A program made the position numbers and the translations under genes. From AC-32 sp963736055 (GTDB lineage: Bacteria > Actinomycetota > Thermoleophilia > Gaiellales > Gaiellaceae), in NCBI GenBank assembly GCA_963736055.1, contig CAVTNM010000008.1, positions 310,001-374,000 on the forward strand: 64,000 nucleotides of DNA, written 5' to 3'. Below are positions 1 through 14,587 of the stretch, in pieces; position 1 is the first letter of the stretch; every line of letters starts with the position of its first letter. The notes beneath the pieces were generated by a model, which saw nothing but the letters and a program-made list of their open reading frames with translations, ran no database searches and was not told where the DNA came from.

Positions 1-3169
<3,169 letters not shown>

Positions 3170-3212
3170 AGCTCTCCTTCTTCTCCGTTGCTCGCCCTAG
3201 ACGGAATTCCAG

Positions 3213-3253
3213 CCCGCGCAGAGCACTCGGCCTTCGGCCGAGTCCTGCACGCT
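3213..3253 (-). repeat. Post-stop hairpin repeat, copy 1
   Basis: Read on the minus strand this forms an outer 7-bp stem (CGTGCAG with CTGCGCG, one U-G wobble) and an inner perfect 8-bp stem ACTCGGCC/GGCCGAGT with loop GAA. It begins about 20 nt after the rpoB stop. Two relatives occur at 8383-8431 and 24193-24242, with paired changes in the inner stem. Confidence 0.7.
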
Positions 3254-3272
3254 CCGGTCGTCCGAGCTGCCG

Positions 3273-6929
<3,657 letters not shown>

Positions 6930-7069
6930 ATGGGGATGCCTCCCTTAAAAGCTCGGAGTGACTTCAGAATGCGGACAGGCGAACGTCGGCGCGGAACCGC
7001 CAAGAATAGCGAAAGAGGTGGACGCTGCGCAAGGCCCACCGTGAGGTGTGGGCCCGATGAGGCGCACCC

Positions 7070-7098
7070 ACTATAGAGCCTCGCTCCGAAAACCGCCA
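7070..7098 (-). promoter_or_regulatory. Possible rpoBC promoter
   Basis: On the minus strand a good -10 (TATAGT, 7070-7075) lies 17 bp from a poor -35 (TGGCGG, 7093-7098), inside the 213-bp gap between rplL and rpoB. It would give a leader of about 140 nt. The same gap holds a 7-bp-stem hairpin GGCCCAC/GTGGGCC at about 7032-7053. The promoter assignment is tentative because rplL could also be co-transcribed. Confidence 0.3.
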
Positions 7099-7142
7099 GA
7101 GGTGCCCAATTGGGACGCTTCCGGAACCTTCGTCAGCGCCGA

Positions 7143-7532
7143 TTACTTGACCTCGATCGCGGCGCCTGCCTCTTCGAGCTGCGCCTTGATCTGGTCGACC
7201 TCGTCCTGCGGGATGCCCTCCTTGACGGGGTTGGGCGCCCCGTCCACGAGGTCCTTGGCCTCCTTGAGGCCCAGGCCGGTGATCGCCCGGACGACCTTGA
7301 TCACCTGGATCTTCTTGTCGCCGGCGCCGGTCAGGATGACGTCGAAGGAGCTCTTCTCCTCGGCGGCGGCACCGTCGCCGCCCGCCGGAGCGCCGCCCAC
7401 CGCGGCCACGGCTACCGGTGCGGCGGCCGTGACGCCCCACTCCTCCTCCAGCTTGTTCTTCAGCTCGACGAGGTCGAGGACGGTCATGCCGCCCAGCTCC
7501 TCGACGATCTTGTCGGTATCGGTCTTAGCCAC
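7143..7532 (-). CDS. rplL: 50S ribosomal protein L7/L12
   Basis: This 129-residue acidic stalk protein recruits translation factors to the ribosome. It begins with GTG at 7532 (VAKTDTDKIVEELGG) after AGGAGGAGAGCA, which fits the family better than upstream in-frame codons. An N-terminal dimerisation helix, an Ala/Gly-rich hinge (APVAVAAVGGAPAGGDGAAAE) and a C-terminal domain with the factor-binding stretch GLGLKEAKDLVD are visible. The start overlaps the end of the acidic tail of rplJ when that gene's frame is corrected, so the two are probably translationally coupled. Confidence 0.97.
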   Translation of the reverse strand: MAKTDTDKIVEELGGMTVLDLVELKNKLEEEWGVTAAAPVAVAAVGGAPAGGDGAAAEEKSSFDVILTGAGDKKIQVIKVVRAITGLGLKEAKDLVDGAPNPVKEGIPQDEVDQIKAQLEEAGAAIEVK

Positions 7533-8263
7533 TGCTCTCCTCCTCTTGCTTCGCCTCCGCCTCGGCCTCTGCCTCCGGCTCGGGCTCCTCGGCTGACGGC
7601 TGTTCGGTTGCTTCGTCTGCAGGCGCATCGGCCTGCGGTTCTTCCTCGGCTGCCGGCTCGGACTCGGTCTGCGCTTCTTCCTCGGCCTCCGGCTGCGGCT
7701 CGGCCTCCGCCTTGGCGCTCCTCCGGAACCTCTTCGCCCTGCTCCTGCAGCTGACGGATGCGGGCGTCGAGCACGCCGACGAGATCGCGGAGCGGTGCGG
7801 CGAAGAGCCCGACCACCGTTGTCAGCGGCGCGACGACTGCGCCGGCGAGCTGGGCCCTGAGCACGTCTGCGGGAGGCAGCGTCGCGAGCCGTTTGATCTC
7901 GGCGTCGCCGACCAGCGAGCCCTCGAGCACCCCTCCCCTGATCACGAGCACGTCGTGCGCACGCGCGGTGTCGTTCAGGACCTTTGCCACGGCAGCCGGG
8001 TCGCCCTCGGCCTCGAGGAACGCGATCGCGGTCGGGCCGTCGATCAGCTCGAGCACGTGCTCCTTGCCCGCTGCCTCGGCCGCGCGACGCGTGAGCGTGT
8101 TCTTCACCACCGTGAAGCGCGCGCCGGCTTCGAGGAGCCGGCTGCGAAGCTCGTCGATCTCCGGCATCGTCAGGCCGCGGTAGTCGGCGACGATCAGCGT
8201 CTCCGAGTCGCGCAGGCGCTGGGCCAGCTGCTCCACGACTCGCTCTTTTTGTTCTTTCAGCAT
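7525..8263 (-). CDS. rplJ: 50S ribosomal protein L10, apparent +1 frame break near 7715
   Basis: L10 anchors the L7/L12 stalk. The start is ATG at 8263 (MLKEQKERVVEQLAQR) with AGAGGTGAAGCG upstream. The normal L10 body runs to IRQLQEQGEEVPEER. Continuing in that frame gives an Arg/Gly-rich tail with no L10 character that runs into rplL to 7484. Skipping one base at CGC-C-AAG (about 7711-7718) opens a frame coding a strongly acidic Ala/Glu/Pro tail of about 60 residues, ending in a TAA at 7525-7527 that overlaps the rplL start by 8 nt. I infer the second reading is correct and that the break is a sequencing or assembly indel, or less likely programmed frameshifting. Confidence 0.85.
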
Positions 8264-8382
8264 CGCTTCACCTCTTTTACGGAAAGAGCCCGCGCTCGGG
8301 CGGGCTCGGAGGGTCGATGCCTTCCGTGCTCCGCCTGCGCTGGGCTTCCGCCTCACGGCTGCCAGCGGTCTCGGGCGACTAA
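8264..8382 (-). promoter_or_regulatory. rplJ-rplL leader (L10-leader candidate)
   Basis: The 178-bp untranslated stretch between rplA and rplJ contains a perfect 8-bp stem (GAGCCCGC at 8286-8293 with GCGGGCTC at 8300-8307, loop 6 nt) just upstream of the rplJ ribosome-binding site. L10 leaders bound by the L10-L12 complex lie in this position in many bacteria. Assignment is by position and structure only. Confidence 0.45.
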
Positions 8383-8431
8383 ATGAAACCCGCGCAGACC
8401 CTCGGCCTCCGGCCGAGGCCTGCACGCTGGC
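8383..8431 (-). repeat. Post-stop hairpin repeat, copy 2
   Basis: Same element as at 3213-3253. The inner stem here is CCTCGGCC/GGCCGAGG, so the outer pair is C-G instead of A-T, a compensatory change. The outer 7-bp stem CGTGCAG/CTGCGCG is unchanged. It begins about 11 nt after the rplA stop. Flanks GCCAGCG and GGGTTTCAT are shared with copy 3. Confidence 0.75.
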
Positions 8432-8441
8432 TTCGTTGCGC

Positions 8442-9179
8442 TTAAACCGTTACTGCGTCTTGTTCCGCTCCTTCGAGCTCTTCCACGATGCCCCTCGTCC
8501 GCGCCGGGTCGACGTGGATCCCTGGGCCCATCGTGCTCGTCAGTGTAACCGTCTTGATGTAGCGGCCCTTCGCGGCCGACGGCTTAGCGCGCATGATCTC
8601 GTCGATCAGCGCCGCGTAGTTCTCGAGCAGCTGCCGCTCGTCGAAGCTCTTCTTGCCGATCGTGACGTGGACGTTCGCCCCACGGTCCGTGCGGTACTCG
8701 AGCTTGCCCGCCTTCGCGTCGCCGACGGCCTTCGCGAGGTCCATCGTGACCGTGCCGGTCTTCGGGTTCGGCATCTTTCCGCGCGGGCCGAGGATGCGGC
8801 CGAGCTTGCCGACCACGCTCATCTGGTCCGGGGTGGCGATCGCCACGTCGAAGTCGTCGAACCCTTCCTCGATCTTCGAGGCGAGGTCGTTCGTGCCCAC
8901 GACATCCGCGCCGGCATCCTGCGCCTCTCGCGCCTTCTCGCCCTCGGCGAAGACCGCGACCTTGGTCTCGCGACCGGTGCCATGCGGGAGCATCAGCGTC
9001 CCGCGAAGCTGCTGCTCGGCGTGGCGCACGTTGAGGCCGAGGTTGAAATGCGCCTCGACGGTCTCGTCGAACTTCGCCGTCTCCGCACCCTTGAGCAGCT
9101 TGACCGCCTCGACAGGCGAATAGAGCTGCTCGCGGTCGATCTGGGCGCGCGCGCTCCGGTAGGCCTTGCCGTGTTTCAT
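8442..9179 (-). CDS. rplA: 50S ribosomal protein L1
   Basis: A 245-residue L1, the primary 23S rRNA-binding protein of the L1 stalk. The signature GKLGRILGPRGKMPNPKTGTV is present near the middle, and the start MKHGKAYRSARAQID is typical. Its ATG overlaps the rplK stop by 4 nt (ATGA), so rplK and rplA are translationally coupled. L1 commonly represses its own operon; no binding site was assigned here. Confidence 0.98.
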   Translation of the reverse strand: MKHGKAYRSARAQIDREQLYSPVEAVKLLKGAETAKFDETVEAHFNLGLNVRHAEQQLRGTLMLPHGTGRETKVAVFAEGEKAREAQDAGADVVGTNDLASKIEEGFDDFDVAIATPDQMSVVGKLGRILGPRGKMPNPKTGTVTMDLAKAVGDAKAGKLEYRTDRGANVHVTIGKKSFDERQLLENYAALIDEIMRAKPSAAKGRYIKTVTLTSTMGPGIHVDPARTRGIVEELEGAEQDAVTV

Positions 9180-9601
9180 CGCTCCGTCTCCACGCCCATG
9201 CTCCGGGCCGTCCCGGCGATGATCAGCATCGCCTGCTCGACGTCGCGGGCATTCAAGTCCGGCATCTTCGTCTCCGCGATCGAGCGGAGCTGGTCGCGGC
9301 TCAGGCGGCCGACCTTCTCACGGTTGGGCTCGCCGGAGCCCTTCTCCAGCCGCAGCGCCTCCTTGATCAGGACGGCGGCCGGCGGCGTCTTGGTGATGAA
9401 GTCGAACGAGCGGTCCTCGTAGACCGTGATCTCGACCGGGATGATCCGGCCGTTCTCTTGCGCGGTCTGCGCGTTGAACGCCTTGCAGAACTCCATGATG
9501 TTGACGCCGTGCTGGCCGAGCGCGGGACCGACCGGCGGCGCCGGGTTGGCCTGTCCGCCCGGGATCTGCAGCTTGATGAGTGTCAGAACCTTTTTTGCCA
9601 T
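9176..9601 (-). CDS. rplK: 50S ribosomal protein L11
   Basis: A 141-residue L11, part of the GTPase-associated centre. The N-terminal motif QIPGGQANPAPPVGPALGQHGVNIMEF and the C-terminal rRNA-binding part (TKTPPAAVLIKEALRL...GRLSRDQLRSIAETKMPDLNA, quoted in parts) are standard. It follows nusG in the same direction with a 74-bp gap that carries a strong palindrome. Confidence 0.98.
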   Translation of the reverse strand: MAKKVLTLIKLQIPGGQANPAPPVGPALGQHGVNIMEFCKAFNAQTAQENGRIIPVEITVYEDRSFDFITKTPPAAVLIKEALRLEKGSGEPNREKVGRLSRDQLRSIAETKMPDLNARDVEQAMLIIAGTARSMGVETER

Positions 9602-9630
9602 CGTCGTATCGGTCGTTCTTCCTGGTTACG

Positions 9631-9658
9631 CCGGAGCCAGACTGAAGTCTGGCACCGG
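9631..9658. repeat. Intercistronic palindrome between nusG and rplK
   Basis: The sequence has arms GCCAGACT and AGTCTGGC separated by 2 nt, extended after one mismatch by CCGG/CCGG on each side. It lies about 18 nt after the nusG stop. It could be an mRNA-stability hairpin or a REP-like palindrome; there is no T tract to suggest a terminator. Confidence 0.6.
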
Positions 9659-9675
9659 ATTGCGCTTGGTGCCCG

Positions 9676-10206
9676 TCAGTCGATCTTCTTCACCTGGTCG
9701 AAGCCCAGTTCGACGGGCACCTGGCGCTCGAAGATGTCCACGAGCACCTTCAGCTTCTGCTGATCGGGATTGACGTCCACGATCTCCCCGTCGAAGTCGG
9801 AGAGCGGCCCGGACGTTACCTTCACCGACTCGCCGAGCGTGAACTCGACCTGGGCCCGCGGGCGCTCGCCCGTTGCCGCGCCCGTGCGCAGGATGCGGTC
9901 GACCTCGCCCTGCGAGAGTGGCACCGGCTTCGAGCCCGCCCCGACGAAGCCGGTCACACCGGGGGTGTTCTTCACCACTGTCCAGGCCTCGTCGTTCAGG
10001 TCCATGTTCACGAGCACGTAGCCCGGGAGGATCCGCTTCTCGGTCTGGACCTTCTGGCCGTCCTTGGTCTCGACGACCTGCTCGGTCGGGACGACGACGC
10101 GGCGGAAGCGCTGCTGCTGCGCCATCGAGTCGATCCGGTGCTCGAGGTTGGTCTTGACCTTGTTCTCGTGCCCGGAATAGGTGTTGATCGCATACCAGCG
10201 GAACAT
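9676..10206 (-). CDS. nusG: Transcription termination/antitermination factor NusG
   Basis: A 176-residue NusG. The N-terminal NGN domain begins FRWYAINTYSGHENKVK and contains RILPGYVLVNM. The C-terminal KOW domain has ESVKVTSGPLSDFDGEIVDV. It binds RNA polymerase and couples it to Rho or the ribosome. It sits 9 bp after secE, the usual order, so secE-nusG-rplK-rplA are probably co-transcribed. Confidence 0.98.
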   Translation of the reverse strand: MFRWYAINTYSGHENKVKTNLEHRIDSMAQQQRFRRVVVPTEQVVETKDGQKVQTEKRILPGYVLVNMDLNDEAWTVVKNTPGVTGFVGAGSKPVPLSQGEVDRILRTGAATGERPRAQVEFTLGESVKVTSGPLSDFDGEIVDVNPDQQKLKVLVDIFERQVPVELGFDQVKKID

Positions 10207-10215
10207 CGGAAGCCT

Positions 10216-10560
10216 TTACCTGAGCAGGATGTGCTGGACGAAGCGACGGAAGATCTCGTCGGCGAGGAACAGGTACGTGCCCGTGATCAGGCACGCGATC
10301 AGGACGACGGCGGTTCCCTGGATCAGCTGCTGCTGACCGGGCCAGTCGACCTTCTTCAGCTCGCCCCAGGACTCCTGGACGAAGTTCCAGAAGCCGCCGC
10401 CCGGAACGTGGCGGCCGCCGTCCGCGCTCGCGGGCTCGGCCGCCGGGCGCAGCTGCTGCTGCTGCTGCTGCTGGCGCGGGCGCGTGCGCTGCGCCGCAGC
10501 CTGGCTCTCCTCCTGAGCGGCGCGACGGGCCCTGCGCTCGGAACGTGTCTGTCGCGCCAT
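10216..10560 (-). CDS. secE: Preprotein translocase subunit SecE
   Basis: A 114-residue SecE with one C-terminal membrane helix (GTAVVLIACLITGTYLFLADE) preceded by the conserved amphipathic stretch FWNFVQESWGELKKVDWPGQ. The N-terminal extension is basic and contains a run of seven Gln coded by CAG repeats (about 10449-10470). I chose ATG at 10560 (MARQTRSERR) with GAGGTAGGC upstream rather than an earlier in-frame codon. SecE is the essential clamp of the SecYEG channel. Confidence 0.92.
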   Translation of the reverse strand: MARQTRSERRARRAAQEESQAAAQRTRPRQQQQQQQLRPAAEPASADGGRHVPGGGFWNFVQESWGELKKVDWPGQQQLIQGTAVVLIACLITGTYLFLADEIFRRFVQHILLR

Positions 10561-10562
10561 GC

Positions 10563-10724
10563 CTACCTCGTCTCCCGATGGGGCGTGTGCTTGCCGCACC
10601 AGCGGCAGTACTTCCGGAATTCGACGCGGTCCGGCGTGTTCCGCTTCGATTTCATGGTCTGGTAGTTACGCCGCTTGCACTCGGTGCAGGCGAGCGTGAT
10701 CCCAACTCTGACTCCGGTTGCCAT
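10563..10724 (-). CDS. rpmG: 50S ribosomal protein L33
   Basis: A 53-residue L33 starting MATGVRVGITLACTEC. Four cysteines (13, 16, 40, 43) make it the zinc-binding C+ form. It ends 2 bp before the secE start, which suggests coupled expression. rpmG-secE-nusG order is typical of actinobacteria. Confidence 0.95.
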   Translation of the reverse strand: MATGVRVGITLACTECKRRNYQTMKSKRNTPDRVEFRKYCRWCGKHTPHRETR

Positions 10725-10759
10725 GTCTGTTCTTCAGTCCTTCGAGTTTCGCGAGGAGG

Positions 10760-10833
10760 TAGCGGCGGGAGGACTCGAACCTCCGACACGCGGATTATGA
10801 TTCCGCTGCTCTAACCAACTGAGCTACGCCGCC
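10760..10833 (-). tRNA. tRNA-Met (CAT)
   Basis: A 74-nt cloverleaf: acceptor GGCGGCG with CGCCGCT (G1-T72 wobble), D arm GCTC/GAGC, anticodon stem GCGGA/TCCGC with loop ATCATAA giving CAT, and T arm GGAGG/CCTCC. CCA is not encoded (CCT follows). It lacks initiator features; elongator Met is favoured because tRNA-Met precedes rpmG-secE in related actinobacteria. A tRNA-Ile2 read by lysidine modification cannot be excluded. Confidence 0.92.
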
Positions 10834-10883
10834 GCGCGCGGCTGAGTGTAGCAGTCGCCCTTTCGATTCTTAGGCGGTCGTCC

Positions 10884-11585
10884 GTGCACGTTCACGAGCT
10901 CAACTGGATGCAGGTGGAGGACTACCTGACCCGCGACGACCGGATCGTCCTCCCTCTCGGCTCGACCGAGCAGCATGCGTATCTCTCGCTCGGGACCGAC
11001 AACATCCTCGGCGAGCGTGTCGCGCTGGAGGCGGCGGAGCCGCTCGGCGTCCCGGTGCTGCCGGTCCTGCCATACGGTCTCACACCTGCGTTCGGCGCCT
11101 ACCCAGGAAGCCCATCGTTGCGGTTCGAGACGCTGATCGCCGTGGTACGAGATTTGCTCGAAACCCTCCACTCGCAGGGCTTTCGCCGGTTCCTGCTCGT
11201 GAATGCGCACGGCGGCAACGCACCAGTGAGCGGGCTGCTGAAGGAGTGGACCGCCGACCATGACGGCGCGCAGGCGATCTTCCACAGCTGGTTCAACGGG
11301 CCGCAGGTGCTCGAGGTCGCCCTCGCGATCGACAAGGAGTACTCGCATGCGAACTGGGGCGAGGACTTTCCCTGGACCCGGCTCGAGGGTGTCGACCCTC
11401 CTGCCGAGGGCAAGCCGATGGTGGACGAAGCCGCCTATCGCGTCGCGGGGCCGGCGGAGGTGCGCGAGTTGATCGGTGACGGGTCGTTCGGCGGTCTCTA
11501 CCGGCGCTCCGACGAGGAGATGCGGCGAATCTGGGAGGCCGGGGTCAGCGAGGTGCGCGAGCTGCTCGAGAACGGCTGGCGATGA
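10884..11585 (+). CDS. Creatininase-family amidohydrolase
   Basis: A 233-residue protein of the creatinine amidohydrolase family. Metal-binding signatures are LPLGSTEQHAYLSLGTDN near residue 25 and LLVNAHGGNAPVS near residue 105. Members open cyclic amides (creatinine, mycofactocin-related or riboflavin-pathway intermediates), so the substrate is not defined. The start is GTG at 10884. Its stop overlaps the next ATG by 4 nt, making an operon with the pdxH-like gene. Confidence 0.85.
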   Translation: MHVHELNWMQVEDYLTRDDRIVLPLGSTEQHAYLSLGTDNILGERVALEAAEPLGVPVLPVLPYGLTPAFGAYPGSPSLRFETLIAVVRDLLETLHSQGFRRFLLVNAHGGNAPVSGLLKEWTADHDGAQAIFHSWFNGPQVLEVALAIDKEYSHANWGEDFPWTRLEGVDPPAEGKPMVDEAAYRVAGPAEVRELIGDGSFGGLYRRSDEEMRRIWEAGVSEVRELLENGWR

Positions 11586-12160
11586 CGGGCGCCGACCCCA
11601 TCCGGCAGTTCAACGACTGGCTCGCGGAGGCGCGGGCGGCAGGCGTCCCGCTACCGGAGGCGATGACGCTCGCCACGGCGGACGCTTCGGGCCGTCCGTC
11701 CGCGCGGATGCTGCTCCTGAAGGGCGCCGACGAGCGGGGCTTCACGTTCTTCACCGGGTATCAGAGTCGCAAGGGGCGGGAGCTCGAGGAGAACCCGCGC
11801 GCCGCGATCGTCGTCTACTGGAACGCGCTCGGGCGCCAGGTCCGGGTCGAGGGGACCGTGCGCCGCCTCCCCGTCGAGGATTCGGACGAGTACTGGGCCA
11901 CGCGACCGCCACGCTCGCGTGCGGCAGCCGCGGCCTCACGGCAGAGCGAGCCACTCGCCTCGCTCGAGGCGCTCGAGGCCGAGACCGAGCGCCTCCTGGC
12001 CGAGCATGGCGGTGAGGTTCCTCGCCCTGAGCGCTGGGGCGGATACATCCTCGAACCGGACGCGATCGAGCTGTGGCAACACCGTGACGACAGGCTGCAC
12101 GACCGCTTCAGGTTCACGCGCGCGCGCGAGGCCTGGGTCTCGGAGCGGCTGTCCCCGTAG
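11582..12160 (+). CDS. pdxH: Pyridoxamine 5'-phosphate oxidase family protein
   Basis: A 192-residue FMN flavoprotein that resembles PdxH, which makes pyridoxal phosphate from PNP/PMP. Visible motifs are ARMLLLKGADERGFTFFTGY, SRKGRELEENPRAAIVVYW (phosphate/FMN contacts) and the C-terminal dimer and active-site region RWGGYILEPDAIELWQ...RLHDRFRF. Length is slightly short for PdxH (about 210), but the C-terminal R-x-H-D-R pattern supports the specific assignment. It is coupled to the upstream gene by ATGA overlap. Confidence 0.85.
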   Translation: MTGADPIRQFNDWLAEARAAGVPLPEAMTLATADASGRPSARMLLLKGADERGFTFFTGYQSRKGRELEENPRAAIVVYWNALGRQVRVEGTVRRLPVEDSDEYWATRPPRSRAAAAASRQSEPLASLEALEAETERLLAEHGGEVPRPERWGGYILEPDAIELWQHRDDRLHDRFRFTRAREAWVSERLSP

Positions 12161-12188
12161 CGAGTTGCGGCGGCGGTAGGGTGCAGAC

Positions 12189-12749
12189 GTGGCCGCCCAG
12201 CCCACCCTCCTGCTGATCGACGTGCAACAGGCCTTCGACGACCCCGGCTGGGGCCCTCGAAACAACCCTGACGCCGAGGGCCGCATCGCGGACCTGCTTG
12301 CGGCCTGGCGCGAGGCGGGCGCCCCGGTGATCCACGTGCGGCATCGGAGCGTCGAGCCCGACGGCCTGTTCGACGACGGCGGATTCGAGTTCAAACCGGA
12401 GGCTGCGCCGCTCGAAGGCGAGGCGATGCTCGAGAAGACGGTCAACAACGCGTTCGTCGGCACCGACCTCGAACAACGCCTGCGAGCCACCGACACGGAA
12501 ACGGTCGTCGTCGCCGGCCTGACGACGGATCACTGCTGCTCGTCGACGGCTCGAATGGCGTCGGATCTCGGCTTCGATGTGTGGTTTCTTGCGGATGCGA
12601 CGGCGACCCACTCGCGGCAGCTGCCGGACGGAACACGGTTCGACCCGGACACGATGCACGCCTCGGCTCTCGCCAGCCTGAACGACGAGTTCGCGGAGGT
12701 CGTGGACACGGCCGAAGCCGTCAGCCGGCTGAGACGACAGACGACGTAG
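12189..12749 (+). CDS. Isochorismatase-family cysteine hydrolase
   Basis: A 186-residue hydrolase. The catalytic triad is visible as Asp in LLLIDVQQAF (about residue 11), Lys in MLEKTVNNAF, and Cys in VVVAGLTTDHCCSSTARM, with the family cis-peptide context. Such enzymes act on isochorismate, nicotinamide, ureidoacrylate or similar amides; nothing here fixes the substrate. The start is GTG at 12189. It lies 28 bp after the pdxH-like gene and probably shares its transcript. Confidence 0.85.
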   Translation: MAAQPTLLLIDVQQAFDDPGWGPRNNPDAEGRIADLLAAWREAGAPVIHVRHRSVEPDGLFDDGGFEFKPEAAPLEGEAMLEKTVNNAFVGTDLEQRLRATDTETVVVAGLTTDHCCSSTARMASDLGFDVWFLADATATHSRQLPDGTRFDPDTMHASALASLNDEFAEVVDTAEAVSRLRRQTT

Positions 12750-12772
12750 TTCCCTGCACGAGGCCGCCGCCG

Positions 12773-13984
12773 CTACTTCACGAGCGACAGCAGCTTGAAC
12801 ATCGGCAGGTACATGGAAATGATGATCACGCCGACCATGGCGCCGACGCCGATCATCATCAGTGGCTCGATGATCGCGGTCAGCGAGGAGATTGCCGTGT
12901 CGACCTCGTCCTCGTAGAAGTCGGCGATCTTCCCGAGCATCTTCTCGAGCTCTCCGGTCTCCTCGCCGATCTTCACCATCTGGCTGACCATCGGCGGGAA
13001 GACGGGGTTCTCGATCAGCGGCTGGGCGATCGGGACGCCCTGGTGCACCTTCTGGCGCACCCCGGCCAACGCCTCCTCGACGACCCAGTTGCCGGCCGTC
13101 TGCCCGGTGATCTCGAGCGCCTTGATGATGTCCACGCCGGCCGCGACCAGGGTCGAGAGGGTGCGTGAGAAGCGCGCCATCGTCACCTTCAGGACGACGT
13201 CGCCGATCTTCATGGGGATCTTCAGCTTGATGCGATCCCAGAGCTGGCGCCCCGCCTCGGTCTTCTTGAAGCGGCGGACTCCCCAGATCGACCCCCCGAT
13301 GGCGGGGAAGATGATGTACCAGTGATGGCGGAGCTGGTCCGAGGCGGCCACGACCCATTGCGTCAACGTCGGCAGCTCGCCGTTCAGCTGCGCGAAGATC
13401 TTCACGAAGACGGGCACCAGGAACATCAGTAGCCCGATCAGAACGAGGGTGGCGAAGATCAACACCATCGTCGGGTACATCATGGCGCTCTTGACGCGGC
13501 GCTTGATCTGCGTCTCCTTCTCGATCTGATAGGCGACGCGGTCGAGAACCGTGTCCAGGATTCCCGCCGCCTCCCCGGCCTCGACCATCGCCACGTAGAG
13601 CCGGCTGAAGATCTTCGGGTGCCGCGTGAGGGCCTGCGAGAGGAGGAGGCCGCCCTCGACGTCGGCCCGGATCTCCTTGATCACGAGCGCGAAGTAGGGG
13701 TCGTCGGTCTGCTCCTCGAGGATCACCAGGGAGCTGACGACGTTCAGGCCCGCCTCGATCATCGTTGCGAACTGGCGCGAGAAGATCTGCAGCGTCTTCG
13801 GCTTGATCTTCTTGAAAACGGTGCGAACGCCCTCTTCGCCGCTCGCCGGGAGCTCTTCGAGAAGCTCGGGCAGGAGCCCGCGGATGCGGAGCTGCTCTCG
13901 CGCGGCGTCCAGATCGGGCGCGTGGACCTCGCCCGCAAGCTGAAGACCCTCAGCGTTGATCGCGCTGTAGGTGTACGCCGCCAT
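12773..13984 (-). CDS. pilC: Type IV pilus/type II secretion inner-membrane platform protein
   Basis: A 403-residue GspF/PilC protein, the membrane platform that couples the ATPase motors to pilin addition and removal. Two T2SSF domains are recognisable (FSRQFATMIEAGLNVVSSL near residue 68 and FSRTLSTLVAAGVDIIKAL near residue 272), with membrane segments MMYPTMVLIFATLVLIGLLMF, WYIIFPAIGG and the C-terminal PLMMIGVGAMVGVIIISMYL. The start ATG at 13984 is 9 nt downstream of a sigma-28-like -10 box, so the message is near-leaderless. It is monocistronic and divergent from a minor pilin gene. Confidence 0.95.
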   Translation of the reverse strand: MAAYTYSAINAEGLQLAGEVHAPDLDAAREQLRIRGLLPELLEELPASGEEGVRTVFKKIKPKTLQIFSRQFATMIEAGLNVVSSLVILEEQTDDPYFALVIKEIRADVEGGLLLSQALTRHPKIFSRLYVAMVEAGEAAGILDTVLDRVAYQIEKETQIKRRVKSAMMYPTMVLIFATLVLIGLLMFLVPVFVKIFAQLNGELPTLTQWVVAASDQLRHHWYIIFPAIGGSIWGVRRFKKTEAGRQLWDRIKLKIPMKIGDVVLKVTMARFSRTLSTLVAAGVDIIKALEITGQTAGNWVVEEALAGVRQKVHQGVPIAQPLIENPVFPPMVSQMVKIGEETGELEKMLGKIADFYEDEVDTAISSLTAIIEPLMMIGVGAMVGVIIISMYLPMFKLLSLVK

Positions 13985-13993
13985 ACGAGGGTC

Positions 13994-14021
13994 GTATCGG
14001 CAGGGTGAGAGCGCCGCTTGA
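13994..14021 (-). promoter_or_regulatory. Sigma-28-like promoter of pilC
   Basis: On the minus strand TCAA (14018-14021), exactly 16 bp, then GCCGATAC (13994-14001). The -10 ends 9 nt before the pilC ATG. The FliA/WhiG consensus is TAAA-N15/16-GCCGATAA. Confidence 0.7.
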
Positions 14022-14045
14022 GAGACGCGCGCGGCTTGCCGATAG
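14018..14045 (+). promoter_or_regulatory. Sigma-28-like promoter of minor pilin gene (divergent)
   Basis: GCCGATAG (14038-14045) ends 7 nt before GTG at 14053. The tetramer 16 bp upstream is the same 14018-14021 element used on the other strand for pilC; on this strand it reads TTGA, not TCAA. The shared element makes a compact divergent promoter. Confidence 0.55.
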
Positions 14046-14052
14046 GGATTCC

Positions 14053-14577
14053 GTGAGTCTGCGGCTGCGCTCCGAACAAGGCTTTGGCCTGATCGAGCTC
14101 CTGATGGCCATGGTGATGCTGAACATCGGCATCCTGGCGATCGTGGCCGCGTTCAACTCCGGGATGTTCGCGATGAATCGCGCCAGCCAGATCTCGACCG
14201 CCTCGGCGCTGGCCGACTCCCAGATGGAGCTCTACCGCTCGCTCGTCTACGACTCGATCAACCTCGACTCGACCTCGCTCTCGAGCGTCGACAACACCTA
14301 CAAATGCGACTCGGCGCTCGGGGCCTCGTGCCCGAACTCGACGGGAGCAGAGGTTCAGACGGTCTGCTCCGGCCCACCGATTCAGTGCAACCCGAGCCGC
14401 TCGGTCACCGGTGCCGACCGCAAGGCCTACCGGATCGACACGTACATCACGTCGGTCACGCCGACCGGCGGACGGGCGACCAAGCTGGTCACCGTGGTCG
14501 TGCGGAACGCGAAGGCCCTCTCGGCCCGGCCGTTCGCGCGCATCTCGTCGACGTTCGACGCGTCGACCGGTAGCTAG
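14053..14577 (+). CDS. Type IV minor prepilin, PilV-like
   Basis: A 174-residue prepilin-like protein. The prepilin peptidase site is SEQG/FGLIELLMAMVMLNIGILAI, with Glu5 of the mature form present, followed by a hydrophobic N-terminal helix. The periplasm-side part has four Cys. I chose GTG at 14053 (VSLRLRSEQG) because it lies 7 nt after a GCCGATAG box; this gives a short basic leader of normal size. An earlier in-frame ATG at 14005 would place the promoter inside the gene. Minor pilins prime pilus assembly. Confidence 0.85.
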   Translation: MSLRLRSEQGFGLIELLMAMVMLNIGILAIVAAFNSGMFAMNRASQISTASALADSQMELYRSLVYDSINLDSTSLSSVDNTYKCDSALGASCPNSTGAEVQTVCSGPPIQCNPSRSVTGADRKAYRIDTYITSVTPTGGRATKLVTVVVRNAKALSARPFARISSTFDASTGS

Positions 14578-14587
14578 AGCCCGAACC

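Noticed and set aside
10449..10470. CAG/CTG repeat as a regulatory microsatellite
   Set aside because: It lies in frame in secE and codes seven Gln in the variable N-terminal extension; there is no frame-shifting consequence at this length.
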